NCBI GenBank assembly: GCA_025267735.1
Contig: CM046303.1
Span: 57,057,403 to 57,121,402 of the forward strand
Direction of reading: 5' to 3'
Length of the DNA: 64,000 nt
Source of the DNA: Mactra quadrangularis
Taxonomy: Eukaryota > Mollusca > Bivalvia > Venerida > Mactridae
In this document: positions 1 through 12,400 of the stretch, piece after piece
How positions within the stretch are numbered: position 1 is the stretch's first letter
Layout of the letters: every line of letters begins with the position of its first letter
Notes under the pieces: model-generated
Database searches by the model: none
Seen by the model: only the letters and a program-made list of their open reading frames with translations
Told to the model about the DNA's origin: nothing
Program-made: the position numbers and the translations under genes

Positions 1-232
1 CTGAGTCAGTAATTGGTTAATTAGAGTCTGTCTCTAATGTACTTCTATATTATGTGCCATCATCCTCGAAATTTTAGTTCTAATTTTATTTCAAATTGTC
101 AATTAAGAGTAAAAGTTCCCCATGTTAAGACCCAATATAAAGGCCATCAATTTTATAGTCCTAATAGAGGAACTTAACTTGTTACAGAAAAATATACATC
201 ATATTAGACTTTGTATCATGTATTATTTTCAG

Positions 233-575
233 AGTTGCAATCACAATGGGAGTTAGTGCATTTTGGCATGGTATACATCCAGGATATTATCTTAGTTTCC
301 TTACAGTACCACCTATACTAATAGCTGAAGATTTGATGATAGCTACATTTAGACAAGGTTCATCTACACAGAGACATTTATTTGACTGGGCTTGTTGGTT
401 CTTTAAAATGAGAGGATTTGACTACAACTGTATGGGATTTTTATTGTTAACTTTTAATGATACTGTGTCATATTGGAGTTCTATATATTTTATACCTCAT
501 TTAGTTATTGTTATATTTATACTTGTAGGACTTGCTTTGAAACCCAAAAAATCAAAAGAGAAAAAGACTGAATAA
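233..575 (+). CDS. MBOAT7: MBOAT7/LPIAT1, last coding exon (partial gene)
   Basis: C-terminal exon of a membrane-bound O-acyltransferase of the lysophosphatidylinositol acyltransferase type. The family transfers arachidonoyl-CoA to lyso-PI in ER-related membranes (Lands cycle). An acceptor AG lies at 231-232 after TATTATTTTC; the frame enters with one leftover base, reading VAITMGVSAFWHG, and ends at TAA 573-575. The stretch FWHGIHPGYYLSFLT contains the MBOAT active-site His in the WHG context. The later FFKMRGFDYNCMGF and YWSSIYFIPH segments match the vertebrate MBOAT7 C-terminus from memory. A final hydrophobic helix is followed by a Lys-rich tail ending KKTE, which fits a dilysine KKXX ER-retrieval signal. 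The rest of the gene lies off the left edge. MBOAT5/LPCAT3 is the main alternative, but the GIHPGYYLSFL region fits MBOAT7 better. Confidence 0.92.
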
Positions 576-2050
576 AATTTAGGATATTTTTTTCTTTAGT
601 ACTTGATTCCATTGTTGCTAGTATGGCTTGTGAAAATTGATCTGTGATGAGAGATCAGAAATACCATTTGGACTTAATTGCGTACATTTAAATTGAAGAG
701 CATTTGTGTAGTTACCTAAGTGAACAAACTGGATAAATCATGGAAAATGAGATTTTTTCTGGGAAAAGTCATGGATTTTTAGAATCGTCAAGCAAAAATT
801 TTCAACCCATGAGAATGAATAAAAACCTTAATTCAAAAATATATCACAACTTCTAAAAAATGAGAATTTTACTACAACACCTATAGTGTTTTTTTTATTC
901 GTGTTGTCTGCTGTGAAATGGTGTTTTCAAATTGTTATGGGTTCTGTATGTGTCTCTGTTGTATCATGAAAAACTTAGAGGACTCATGGAAAAATCATGG
1001 AATTTTGATGGTTAAAATGAGTTTGCACCTTATGTGTGTAATATAATAATTCCTTTCAGGTCAATTTTCACAAGACATTATACATTATAGTTGATAAGTA
1101 TTAATATGGCATTCAATGAATGCTTGGAAATTTATGTAGATCAAAATTTAGAACAAAAAACAACATTTACTTCGTAAATGATTGAAACTAATATCCCAGT
1201 TATTTCATGTATGCAGTGAGTATTTCAAACTTCTTAAAATTTCAAACAGAAATGAATAGACTTCAATGAAGTCACTTCATCCAGAATTTAGATTATTAAG
1301 CAAAATTCTTACTGCCACAGTGGTTGAAACAAGCATGTACTGTTAAAAGGAAAATATATGTGTACAGAGAAAACTAGAATTTATTTTGTAACACGTGATT
1401 TTCAGCAATAATGTGTAAAAATATTGTTTGTACTTTGTCAGTAGTGATGAAAAACCCAATGCATGAGGTTTGGATTACATAAATTGAGAATTGAGAGGGT
1501 ACAAGTTTGAATCACATCCAGGGCTGTTATACCCTTCCATGAAAATTTGACAATAGTGTCGATTTTCCTCCATTTATGTACATGTATATAGAGAAGTTTC
1601 TGGCCTTTAGGAAGGGTAGGTGAGAACTGGTTATAGTCCAAGGTCCAAAAAAGTTAGGTTAGGTGCGCTGTCCTCTGTAAATTAAGTTATAATTGTGTTG
1701 ACATGGCTTGAATCCCAGTAAAAAAAACGTCAATTGAATGCCAGTTTAATTCTTGTCAACAATGTCTACTATATTTACTTGTTATATTGTGTAAGGTCTC
1801 AGTATGTTGTTATGTTATGAAAGTATATTTTGTATAATCCTTAGATAGTTTATGTCTTCCCTTTACACATTGTATGTATTTTGTACTTTGCTTAAATCCT
1901 TTCTAAATGATGTTTAATTTTTTACTACACATATTTTCAAGAGTAAAGATGTATGGTCTATATATTGTTAATGTTTATGACAAGTAGTTTAATGACTGAT
2001 GTAAATACTGATACCATGTGCTGTTCATTATTAAAGTTTTGATATTATAT
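576..2050 (+). other. Probable MBOAT7 3' UTR
   Basis: AT-rich non-coding sequence after the MBOAT7 stop. No long ORF is seen. A possible poly(A) signal ATTAAA lies at 2030-2035 and AATAAA overlaps the stop codon itself at 571-576. The true transcript end is unknown. A SINE-like sequence lies inside the stretch at about 1465-1725. Confidence 0.4.
1465..1725 (+). mobile_element. tRNA-derived SINE, family 1, plus orientation
   Basis: Contains a diverged B-box-like GTACAAGTTTGAATC and then the family body: CATGAAAATTTGACAAT, GATTTTCCTCCATTTAT, GGAAGGGTAGGTGAG and a tail ending TTGAATCCCAG. The same order is found at 43075-43352 (+) and, inverted, at 41790-42070 and 48690-48975. It lies in the presumed MBOAT7 3' UTR. 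Confidence 0.75.
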
Positions 2051-2944
2051 TGTTAAATTTAATTCAACTGTCAGTGGTACATACAATGATATAGCTTTAA
2101 TATAAGAATAATTATTTTGTCAAAAAGAAATCATCAGATATTGCCTTTATACTCGTACATTCTAATATTAATCAAAAAGTTACTGTCAGAAAGTTCCTAT
2201 ATTTTCAACGATATTATTTTGTAAAACTGTCCAACATTCCTATATTTTTACTGCATTTTTCCAATCATTCCTGTATTTTTTCAACAATTCAAGCTTGACT
2301 TTGTTGAATAAAAACTGATTGTTTTTATTAATATAATTGAATACATATATTGTACATTTACTTTTGTAACTTTTATACTAAATATCAAATATAAGTCATA
2401 ATGAGCTAATTTAGTTGATAGGTTGGGTTTAAATGAATTGCAAGGCAAAAGTTCAACTTAATATGTTTTATAACTGTGAATGCAACAGACGCACTGTTAT
2501 ATTACTTGGCAAAATATTTCTTTATTTTCTCGTAATATTTGGGGTGTTTCCTAACTAGACCCACGTGGGTCAGGTTAGATAAAATATATTAGTGTTAAAA
2601 TATGCATTTACTGATGAGAAGATAATAGAGCTTGTTATTGTGCAACATTAGTTTAATTCTATTAAAAAGATATCCTAACATCCTAAGAATGTTGGAAAGA
2701 CAGGAAACAACCAATGAAAATGTTTAATTTCAGCTAGTACAATGTATAACAAATCTATAAATAGCTTGGTGATTCCCTCAGTATCTTACCTTCGTTTTAA
2801 ACAATGTGTGTGCCACATGTTTTAATTCGTTCAGTTGAATGTTATACTTATAAGTGACAAATTTTATTAGTAAGTGATTTCTTACATTCTTAATACTGTT
2901 TTCTTAAGACTAAACTTGGTTCTATACTTATGGCACCGTCATTT

Positions 2945-3060
2945 GCCTGTATATCCCTTTAACGCCATAGCAACACATTGCATTGGTCATATCACAGTGT
3001 TCACTGTTCAGTCAACCTACCCATCATTCCTGGAAAAGCTAAATCTCTAGTAAATATTTG
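2945..3060 (-). mobile_element. SINE fragment (family 2 tail and part of body)
   Basis: The CGCCATAGCAACACATTG tail, read in reverse, is followed by TCAACCTACCCATCATTCC and GAAAAGCTAAATCTCTAG. The same blocks occur in fuller copies at 16540-16832 and 9893-10140. The tRNA-like head is missing. Confidence 0.6.
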
Positions 3061-3447
3061 GTCTTGGTTGAGCTTTATGCATGGAATGAGTTACATGTTC
3101 ACTCTGCACATATCTATAATGATGGTCAATATAAAATAATGTGTTCTTATTTTTCTACCTTTCTTATAAAATGATCTCTTCTACAAACATAAGACATCCG
3201 AACTGTCATCATGGTATTTCCATTCTGTTTTTAATCATACCTCATTTTAACTCTCAACTTTGTGTTCAATTGTATGATATACAGTGCCCTCCCAAAGTTC
3301 TTAAGTAAGTGAAATTGGTGCCAAAAACTGATCATACAGCATAAATAAAGTAACTTCACTAAATTAAAGCTTATTCATTTAACTTGCGTGTAATATCATT
3401 TGTTGATATTCAGAAATCATGATTGTAGAATTTGGTCAATAGACTAT

Positions 3448-3634
3448 ATCCGGAATTCAAATATTTGGGTTTTCCCTCCTGTACAAACAAACTTTCACCG
3501 TTACAATGAAAACATGTGTACAAAGAACAGTAGTATTTAATCTATAGTTTGTGTTATTTAGCAATAATTTGTAGAAAACTTTTGTTTGTACCGCCTGTGC
3601 ACGGACAGAAAAACCCATAAATTTGAATTCTGGG
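3448..3634. repeat. Imperfect inverted repeat, MITE-like
   Basis: The left arm has GGAATTCAAATATTTGGGTT and then TGTACAAACAAA. The right arm has the complementary order TTTGTTTGTAC, AAAACCCA, AAATTTGAATTC. Arms are about 50-55 bp with several mismatches around a short AT-rich centre. There are no coding features. It is probably an old non-autonomous DNA element. Confidence 0.55.
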
Positions 3635-6310
3635 TTTGGTCAATTAGCTCTCTGGTTTTTTTTCATGGGTAAATGTGAATTATTCTATATTGAAAACAGG
3701 CTTTTGTTTTATAAAATATTGAGTATGACTGAGTAAGGCCATACTGAACATTGTTTTATGTCAATTATGACTGAACTCATAAGCAATTAGAAGCATTTTT
3801 CATTCATAGGTATTGTTACTTAAGAATTATCATATCTCCCTGTGGCCATTCTATACTGTCTCAAATAAAATATTAACTTCTTATTTATTGCCAAAACATA
3901 CTTTTGTTGAAATAGATGTTTATTTTTTATCAAATTAAATTCCTTCTAGATATATTTTTTTTATTGATATGTTTTCTTGAATTTTGTATGTATTACATGT
4001 ATGATATATGATTTTTGTTATAATCTTTACGTCATCGATTATTTTGTGTTGTATTTTTATATGTATTTAAATTTGATATCAGTCAATGTCATTGTAAATA
4101 TATTTAGATATATTTAGTCAATATTTATCAAAGAACATCTATAGCATAGGGATACCTAAATTCAAAGGAAGACCTAAACATATGTCATTTACCATTTGTC
4201 CGATTTATTTATTTATATTGATTTATCCATTCCCAACCAATGGGGAAAAGCCAGTTCAAGGGCATTTACGTTATTTATGTCATGATGTTTTATTATCTGC
4301 TTTTAGACATTATTTTAATGTCATTTCATGGCAACTTTCCACATGATTAATTTTAAAGCTTTTTTTTGGAAGCCCAATTTGATTTTTGCTGAAAAGCAAT
4401 ACACTAGTGCATTTTTTCTGCTAGCTAGATGATACTGAACTAGCTGTGCTCACAAGGCACATGCTTTTAGTTAATTACATCATACTGCACTCTTAAGGCA
4501 CAAAAACAATGGTTTATGATGACCAGCATTACAAAATCTTAGTTAAGCATACTTAGGGGTTGGGGATTTATCTGCCATGCTAATTTGTTGAATAAATTAC
4601 TCAACCTTAATTTTCAATACTGCCCTCATTTGGATTTATTTCAATGTTTACACTAACGCGTAATGTTTTTTTGTACAAACTATAGCGTAACTTTTCTTCA
4701 CGCAATGTTTTATATTTGAACTACATGTATATTATTTCTAGATTTCTAGCTAGAAACTTAATATACGAGAACTTAGAGTTTCATGATTTATATAAAGTGT
4801 ATGTTTAACATTTTAATATTTTTTGTTATAAATCTATACATAATTTGTCATACTATCTACTTAGATACATGCAATGTGTGTTTGTTTCTTTCATATATTA
4901 GCACAGTAGACTGAGTAGTCCTATAGTAGGACATGTGCTTAGGGATCATGCATAAGCTTGTAACTTTTTTAGACTATAAAATGTCATTACTTTACTTTTT
5001 GATATACCACCCTACAAGAGATTTGGACAGTCTACCAGTCAAATACATTTGTCTCAAATCTCATTATCGCTAGGTCTCAATTAATTTTTATCCAACCCAA
5101 TATTTCCTGTACTTCTGGGCATTTTATATTTTATACATGTTTAATATGAAATGAGCTAACTGAACAAAATTTTGTTACTTATATATGTATATTTAATGTT
5201 TGTATGTCAGAGTCTATTGTAGTACGATAATAATTATGTTAAATTTTATCTAATAAATATTATATACTTGTATGGCTAATGTTATCTTTATGTAAGATAA
5301 TTCAGATGGTAAGATTGATAAAAACATATTTACCATACCCGTCAGCTATGGTCCATGTTGTAAAACACAATTCTACATCATACTTAAAACCTAGCCCAAG
5401 CTACAACTCACTTAGCTACATATGTATTGTAGCAAACCGGTAGGTAGCCTTAGCTACATGTAGCAATATCCTTGAGCAACTGGCTCAAGACTACACAGTC
5501 ATCCAAAGTCCTTGACTCAATATTATAAAAATCATTGTACATTTTCAAGCTTGTTAGTGCGCATACGATACACATACATGTAGCAGCCAGCTAGGTATTA
5601 AAGCCACAACTTCTTTCCACAGTAACTATTCCAAGAATATAGTGAAACACCGAGTCAATCTCAATTAATTATTGGCAATTCTTTTAAATACTAGACTATG
5701 TATACATTTGAACAATGCATTTCATTATATGCAATATGGTACATTACGCAAACACCACAGGGTTATCTCATGTGACCTTCCTTTGTAAATCTAATTTATG
5801 TTCTTTCAAAATTCTTAAAGCATTAGCACCTTACAGACCATTAAGCAGTCACCAGTTAATCTATTATTCATTCTGACTCGACAATTTAGCAATTTTAACT
5901 TGAGAGCATTTCTGAGTTAGTTATTTTGTCACTACTGTGGCAGAGGTGCAACTTAACCTAAGGAACAAAAAAGCCAAATGTGTTTCATCTCAAATCCTCG
6001 TTACCATGGAAGTGCTAGGATGGGGTAAATTGGTCAAATCTCTTCTCTTGCCCCCCTGCAACTTTTTGATACAAGTGTGCAATAAAATTTTAATTTTGGG
6101 AGGCAACGTTCTTCAGTGAAAATCAACAAATCCAGCTTAAAACTGGCCATTTTTGTCCTTGAATAACTATTTTAAAGGGGTGAAAATGGGCAAAAAAAGC
6201 ATTTTTGTATATTAATGGGTTAAAACTTTCTCTTGTATCAAGTCAATTTTCAACAGAGCCCAGGCCAGATACTGATTCAAAGCAATAACAATTGGTGTGA
6301 GTTTATCTCC

Positions 6311-6316
6311 TTTATT
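6311..6316 (-). terminator. Candidate poly(A) signal of the REXO5-like gene
   Basis: TTTATT on the plus strand reads AATAAA on the coding strand, about 30 bp after the stop codon. This is close to the stop, so a longer 3' UTR using another signal is possible. Confidence 0.4.
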
Positions 6317-6346
6317 TAACAATAAACAATATGACTACATGTATAA

Positions 6347-6487
6347 TCATGTTATTTTAGCAAAAGTCATAGCACCTTGTATAGATGTACCATTATTTCT
6401 ACCTGGTAATATTACAACAAATAAACTACAAGTAGGTAATCCCATCATTATCTTCCAGAATCTACGATCTAGGTTCCATAATACTTT
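6347..6487 (-). CDS. REXO5: REXO5-like exon 14: conserved C-terminus
   Basis: Acceptor TTGTTTACAG, phase 0, stop TGA at 6347-6349. It encodes WNLDRRFWKIMMGLPTCSLF and VVILPGRNNGTSIQG, which match the vertebrate REXO5 C-terminus (read from memory as LYNSLCPGTLCLILLPG). This is the main evidence that the gene really ends here. Confidence 0.88.
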   Translation of the reverse strand, partial: KVLWNLDRRFWKIMMGLPTCSLFVVILPGRNNGTSIQGAMTFAKIT

Positions 6488-9400
6488 CTGTAAACAAAAA
6501 TAAACTCGTCGTTCATACTTTAAATAGATAAAACATAAAGATAAAAAGTTAAGGTCAAAATACAGTTTAAAGTCTGCTTCCATATACATGTTAAGTTGAC
6601 TTTACAATTTTGCAACCCTGACAATGAAATCACATTCAGACAAGCGATTCCTCACAGCACCCAATTACACCAGAAAGGAGTGTAAATTATGCAAATTGTT
6701 GGTAAATTTCTTGCTCAAGAAAAATAGAAGTTCCCCTAGTGGGGTTTGAACCTGGGACCTTTTGATCTCTAAATGCATGTCCTACCATTGGACTACTGCT
6801 CCTACATATAAGCTATGTATATGACTGTATTTTAGTACATAAATAGTTAGTTCAGTCAGTAGCTTATAAAACAACAAACCCAGCAGTGGTTGGTTGAATT
6901 CTTTGACAGGACCTTGATACCTTTAAGGGATTTAGTCATGAAATATGTTCTGCTGCCATTCTTCCCACTACAGATATGTACATGCATAAATAAGGACAGC
7001 TGTCTGCCAATAATAAAAGTAATTTTGAAATTCTCAATTCTGCAATTCTGCAATTCTTGCTAACCAGAGGTCATTTCAACAGAAAATTAAATTAAGAGAC
7101 CATAAACTTCAGAATGAAAATGTAACTTTACATTAGATATGTATAAAGAAAAAATCATTAAAATAATTATTTTACTTTTAAAAAACAGTCAATGTGAAAC
7201 TCAATGGATTATTACTGGACAGGAGGTCCCTGTGAAGATAAAAAATTTACAGGACCAAACCAAGTTTTACAGAACTGGAGACATTTAATATGTTTTAATG
7301 AATTGAAAACTCTGGACAAGATCAAATTTTTATCGGACAGCTGGTCCTGTAAGCCTGCAGATTAAAATGGACCTTCTATTTTTTACAGGATTTGTCCCTC
7401 GATCTGAAATGTTTTGCAGCGACTGTTTTAAAGTATAGTAAAAATGCCCCCCAAACAATAAGAACATAGTCATTACAAAAACAAGGAGATATGAACTAAC
7501 CTTTGTTTTTTCTTCATCCTGGGCATCCGTACTTTCAGATAAATGTTTACTATAACCATATAAATGTGTAAAACAAAATGAACCATCTTTGACATGATTC
7601 AATGTTAATTTCTCACTCTGCTTATCATTCTCTGATACTATCACAGGTAAACTTTTAGGATATAGTTTAACACTATCATTATTGTCTATTACATAACCTG
7701 AAATTGAGACAAACACCATAAATAAATAAAAGTTTGTTGAGTTCAATCGCTATCTTCGATTTTCCATCAACTATCAGACAGCTATACCACTGTATTAAGT
7801 AATAACTCTGAAGACCACTAAATTAAGTAACAAATCATATGACAATACCATTGTATGAAGCTACAACTGTATTTTATTCAAATGTGTCATCTACAGAATC
7901 ATGTTTGCAGCATGACAGTCAACATCATATGTGAGTCACATATTTTAAAAGTCTTCATAAATTCAAAGAGTATTTCAGATCAGATAAAATATTACTATTA
8001 CAAGTAAACATATCATTCCTTTTGAAAATCATACAGAAATCTTCTTTGTGCCGAGTTCATTTTGATTCATGTCCAAAAAGAAAGAATAATATTTGAAACT
8101 TATGTGACTTAATTTGTAACTTACAGAAGTAAAACCTTAAAAACTAATTGCAGTTTATAAGAACTATTTAAATCCCTTACAAGTTTACAATATTGTAAAA
8201 TGATTTAGTTACATGCTCAAAGAAACAACAAGATGAGATCACTATGGGATTCTAACCAACATGGAGCTGAACCTCAGAGGATTCAATGATTATAAACTGG
8301 GGTCCAAAAGTTTCTTTACAAATTGTTTATTTTTTACGTTTTTGAGTATATTTAAACAAACTTTACTTGTCGTTATTAGTCATACAACTAATATACAGTT
8401 TATCATTAACTGTCAACTATGTTCTATATATAATTTTATTAAAAGTATACAATAAAATTTAAACCAAATGCATCTGCATTAATTTTTGCTATAAAAAGAT
8501 AAAAGGGAAATATGAAACAAAATCAAGTGTAAAGAAACTTTTGGACCCCAGTATATAGTATCCTAACAACATCAAGGTCACATATCAATGGGTCAGTGCA
8601 AAAGTAGTCAATCAATAATAATAATAACAAGAGCTGTCAGAGGAGACAGCATGCTCGACTTAGTAAGTGTTTGTCACAGGAGATGTGGTTGATGATAAGG
8701 AACATACATATTTTAAAATTTGAAAATATAACCTTAACAAATTCAAGGAAAAAAAAAAGAAATAAATAGAAAACTATAAGTTCAAGGGGGATAACTCTGA
8801 AAAAATGTATAAGGAGTTATGAATCTTGTCACATGAGATGTGGTTGATAATAAGGAACATATATCTAAAGTTTGAAGTCAATACCTGAAGAAATAAAACA
8901 GTTGCAGTAAAAACAAACATTTTTTAAAAAAAACTCTAATTTCAAGGGGAGATAATTCTGAAAAAAATATATTTGGAGTTATGAACCTTGTCACATGAGA
9001 TGTGGTTGATAATAAGGAACATATATTTAAAGTCAATACCTAAAGAAATAAAACAGTTGCAGTAAAAACAAATATTTATTAAAGAAAACTATAAGTTCAA
9101 GGGGGATAACTTTGAAAATAATGTATACGGAGTTATGAACCTTGTCACATGAGATGTGGTTGATAATAAGGAACATATATTTAAAGTTTGAAATCAATAC
9201 CTAAAGAAATAAAACAGTTGCAGTAAAAACAAACATTTTTTAAAGAAAACTCTAAGTTCAACAGTAGGGAATACTTCCCGTTCGGGAAACAAGGGGATTC
9301 CCCTTCAGTGCTTCCCGATCGGGCAGCAAATGTCAAAATACTTCCCGATCGGGAAGGATTTGGCCTTTTTTGATGTACCTTATTAAAAGTGACCGCTGCA

Positions 9401-12400
9401 TAAAAGTATTTAACCTACAAAAATATGAAAAACACCAATTGATGCAGGAAAGATGTATCTAAAATCCTACCTAGTCGTTTTCTTTTAAAATGCCTACAAT
9501 TAAAATAATCAGAAATTGAAATTCAGAAAATAATATGACATCAGTTGTTTCCTGTTCTGGAAACATTGCTTCCCGATCAGGAAGCAAGTTATACTATTTT
9601 CAATATAATTCGTAAGTAATCCAAATTAAACTTAAGCTATAGACATCTTTTTGTATTAATGGAAATATTGCATTGATTCCAATCCATATGTTAGAAACAA
9701 CTTTCACAAGTACCATTCATAGTAATTTATAGTAATTTAGCTGTCCCTTAAAGGGAATTACAAGTATAGAAAATTTAATCTCGTTTTTCAAGGTTTATAT
9801 GAATAATTATAACATCCAAAAAGATATTCCGATAAGTCTACTTATTATCAATTTAAAGGTGTGACATGAGAATAAATGTATAGTATCATTGACTGGGTTT
9901 AACACTGTAACAGCACATTGATTATAATGTCATGTTTTATATTACAGCTGTTCGTCTACATACTCACTGTTTTAGGATAGGGTAATCTCTGAATTTAGCA
10001 GATCACTAGTTACTATGGGCATACTTGGTCAGCTACTGAAATTTCTTTACATATTTTAAAATAAGTGGTGAGAGGGAGAATAGTCATAGAAAATATTTCA
10101 TGACTAAGCTCCTGGAACCCTAAATCAGTAGATTAGTATGCTACCATCCTAACAACTAACAACGGTATACTTAACGATTTATACAAAATAATATGAACTG
10201 ATAAAAACCTAATAATAAACACTAACATAAAATTTAAATGTGGTTCAATTCATTTGTTATAGTTTCCTATTATTATACATTAACTTGAATTATTGCATTT
10301 CCAGTAAAAATATACTATTAGGGAGTAAGCAATGACACCTGGCGGCTATAAGTATATCTTTTGCTAAAAAAAATTAAGTTTGAACAGTATTGTAAAGCTA
10401 TTTTTACAAGTTTACAAAGTGAAGGAAAGGAATATGATATTTCCATCCTGCTTGCTACGTTTGTAAAATTAAATTTCAAATTATGCTATAGAATTATCAT
10501 GCATTGTATTTGAGTTTGGTCAAATTTAGAAAATAAAAATTTAGTTTAATGATGCTTAAGAAATTATGGATTCGTCGAGAACCATCTCATACCTAATAGT
10601 AAAGAATTATTTTCTTCATTCAACATATTGCAGAAATTTTATTCTTCAATCTTAAAAATCTCCCCAATTAGCATACAAAGCATGTACCTGACAGGGAATG
10701 GCTCATATTTATTACAAAATGATTAATTCTATGTCATTTTGTTTTCAAATATAGAGTAAGCTTTATTTTAAAATTCTCATATTGCTTTTTGTTTTGATAG
10801 CTCATCTGGTTAGAATTATGTACATATGTAGAGTAATGAAAAAACATAGTAAGTCCAGCCATCTACAATTGACTTAAGCACCATCATTTGACAACCAAGT
10901 ATACCCGACTTTCAAGCCTTGGCTCATTTTAATTTTCTTATGAAATTATCATAAAATTACAGATTTAGGAAATGAATCAAATATCATGGTATTTGCATGT
11001 GAGAGTTCATATTACTAAACATATTTACAACTACGTACATAAATGAAAGTTTAATTGGACAGTTAATTTTGTTTTGAACAGATTATTCTGGTAGAAAATC
11101 AGATTGTTTATTTACAGTGTATGTGTTAGACTATTTGTTACTATTCTGACTGGGTGATGTAGCCTTAAATTTTTTTACCAATAAATGGACAGGTGTCTTG
11201 CTGAAATTAGTTTTGCAATACATACAAATTATTATATTAAAATAGTATAACTTGCTTCCAGATCAGGAAGCAATGTTTCCAGAACGGGAAACAATTTTTT
11301 TCTTTGAAGTCATATTTTTTCTGAATTTCAATTTCTGATTATTTCAATTGTAGGCATTTTAAAAGAAAACGACTTGGTAGGATTTTAGATACATCTTTCC
11401 TGTATCAATTGGTGTTTTTCATATTTTTGTAGGTTAAATACTTTTATGCAGCGGTCACTTTTAGTAAGGTACTTCAAAAAAGTCCAAAATCCTTCCCGAT
11501 CGGGAAGTATTTTGACATTTGCTGCCCGATCGGGAAGCACTGAAGGGGAATCCCCTTGTTTCCCAAACGGGAAGTATTCCCTACTGTTCAAGGGGAGATA
11601 ATTCTGAAAAAAATGCATTCAGAGTTATGGACCATGTCACATGAGATGTGGTTGATAGAAAGGAACATATATTTAAAGTTTGAAGTTAATATCATAAGAA
11701 ATAACAAAGATACAGAAGACAGTATTTTACTGCACAAAAACTTTAATCTGTGCACAAAAACTTCAATCAGTTCAAGGGGAGATAATTCTTGAAAAAATGT
11801 GTTTGGAGTTATGGACCTTGTCACATGAGATGTGGTTGATAGTAAGGAACATATATTTAAAGTTTGAAGTTAATATCTTAAGAAATAACAAAGATATAGA
11901 AGAAAGTATTTTACTGCACAAAAACTTTAATCAGAAGTGTGGACGCGGACGCCGACGCCGGGGCGAGTAGGAGAGCTCTACATTACTTCGTAAAGTCGAG
12001 CTAAAAATAATAAAGACTTTATTTGACGAGGCTACACATTTGGATAAATCCAATCATCCATGTGGACCTCTAGAAAACATGTACAGTTATTTACATTATT
12101 TACATAGTGAAAAACAAATAGAAAGAAAAGTAATAATCTAATATGATGCAAAGTCACACAAGTCTGAAATAAAAAGAGTGAATATTTCCAGTGGACAAAG
12201 ACCAATTTATATTTATCAAAATTTCCATTTAAGGTATTGATTTTTGAATGATGTTAGACTTTCAGCTAGTCAAATGTTAAGAGGAATTTCATTCCATATA
12301 ACTGATCCTGAATATGCTAGGGATTTTCTGAAGAATTCAAGTTTAGGTTTTGGGACGTACAGTTGTTTATTAGAATTTGACCTTAATTTAGAGTTGCTGC

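Larger units (their letters stand above)
2051..6300. other. Intergenic DNA between convergent genes
   Basis: AT-rich spacer between the 3' ends of MBOAT7 (+) and the REXO5-like gene (-). It holds a partial SINE at 2945-3060, an imperfect inverted repeat at 3448-3634, and an ACTGTCAGTGG sequence at 2065-2080 shared with the palindrome at 20752-20874. I see no convincing exon; ORFs here are short and lack splice or homology support. Confidence 0.5.
8627..12003. mobile_element. Bivalve-type composite repeat with internal tandem units
   Basis: The left end AGCTGTCAGAGGAGACAGCA holds a short hairpin (GCTGTC/GACAGC). The right end has GACGCGGACGCCGACGCC, then GAGAGCTC and GTCGAGCTA. Between them are at least five units of ~155-185 bp, starting at about 8781, 8941, 9096, 9257/11587 and 11771. 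Each contains TTCAAGGGG, GATAA, GTTATG, TGTCACATGAGATGTGGTTG and AAGGAACATATATTTAAAG. It carries no ORF. A Helitron-like nature is possible because of the terminal hairpin, but I cannot show it. It is interrupted by the foldback element at 9262-11586. Confidence 0.65.

Noticed and set aside
6488..6589. Upstream extension of the REXO5 last exon to an ATG at 6589
   Set aside because: A clear acceptor (TTGTTTACAG) precedes codon AAA at 6487, and the extra residues do not match REXO5.
6720..6800. Possible tRNA gene (B-box GGTTCAAACCCC)
   Set aside because: The tRNA-like part is fused to a SINE body present in other copies, and the cloverleaf halves do not pair well; the same applies to the B boxes at 16540-16832, 39060-39195, 41790-42070, 43075-43352 and 48690-48975.
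8261..8455. 64-codon ORF
   Set aside because: It spans the end and AT-rich interior of a mariner-like MITE.
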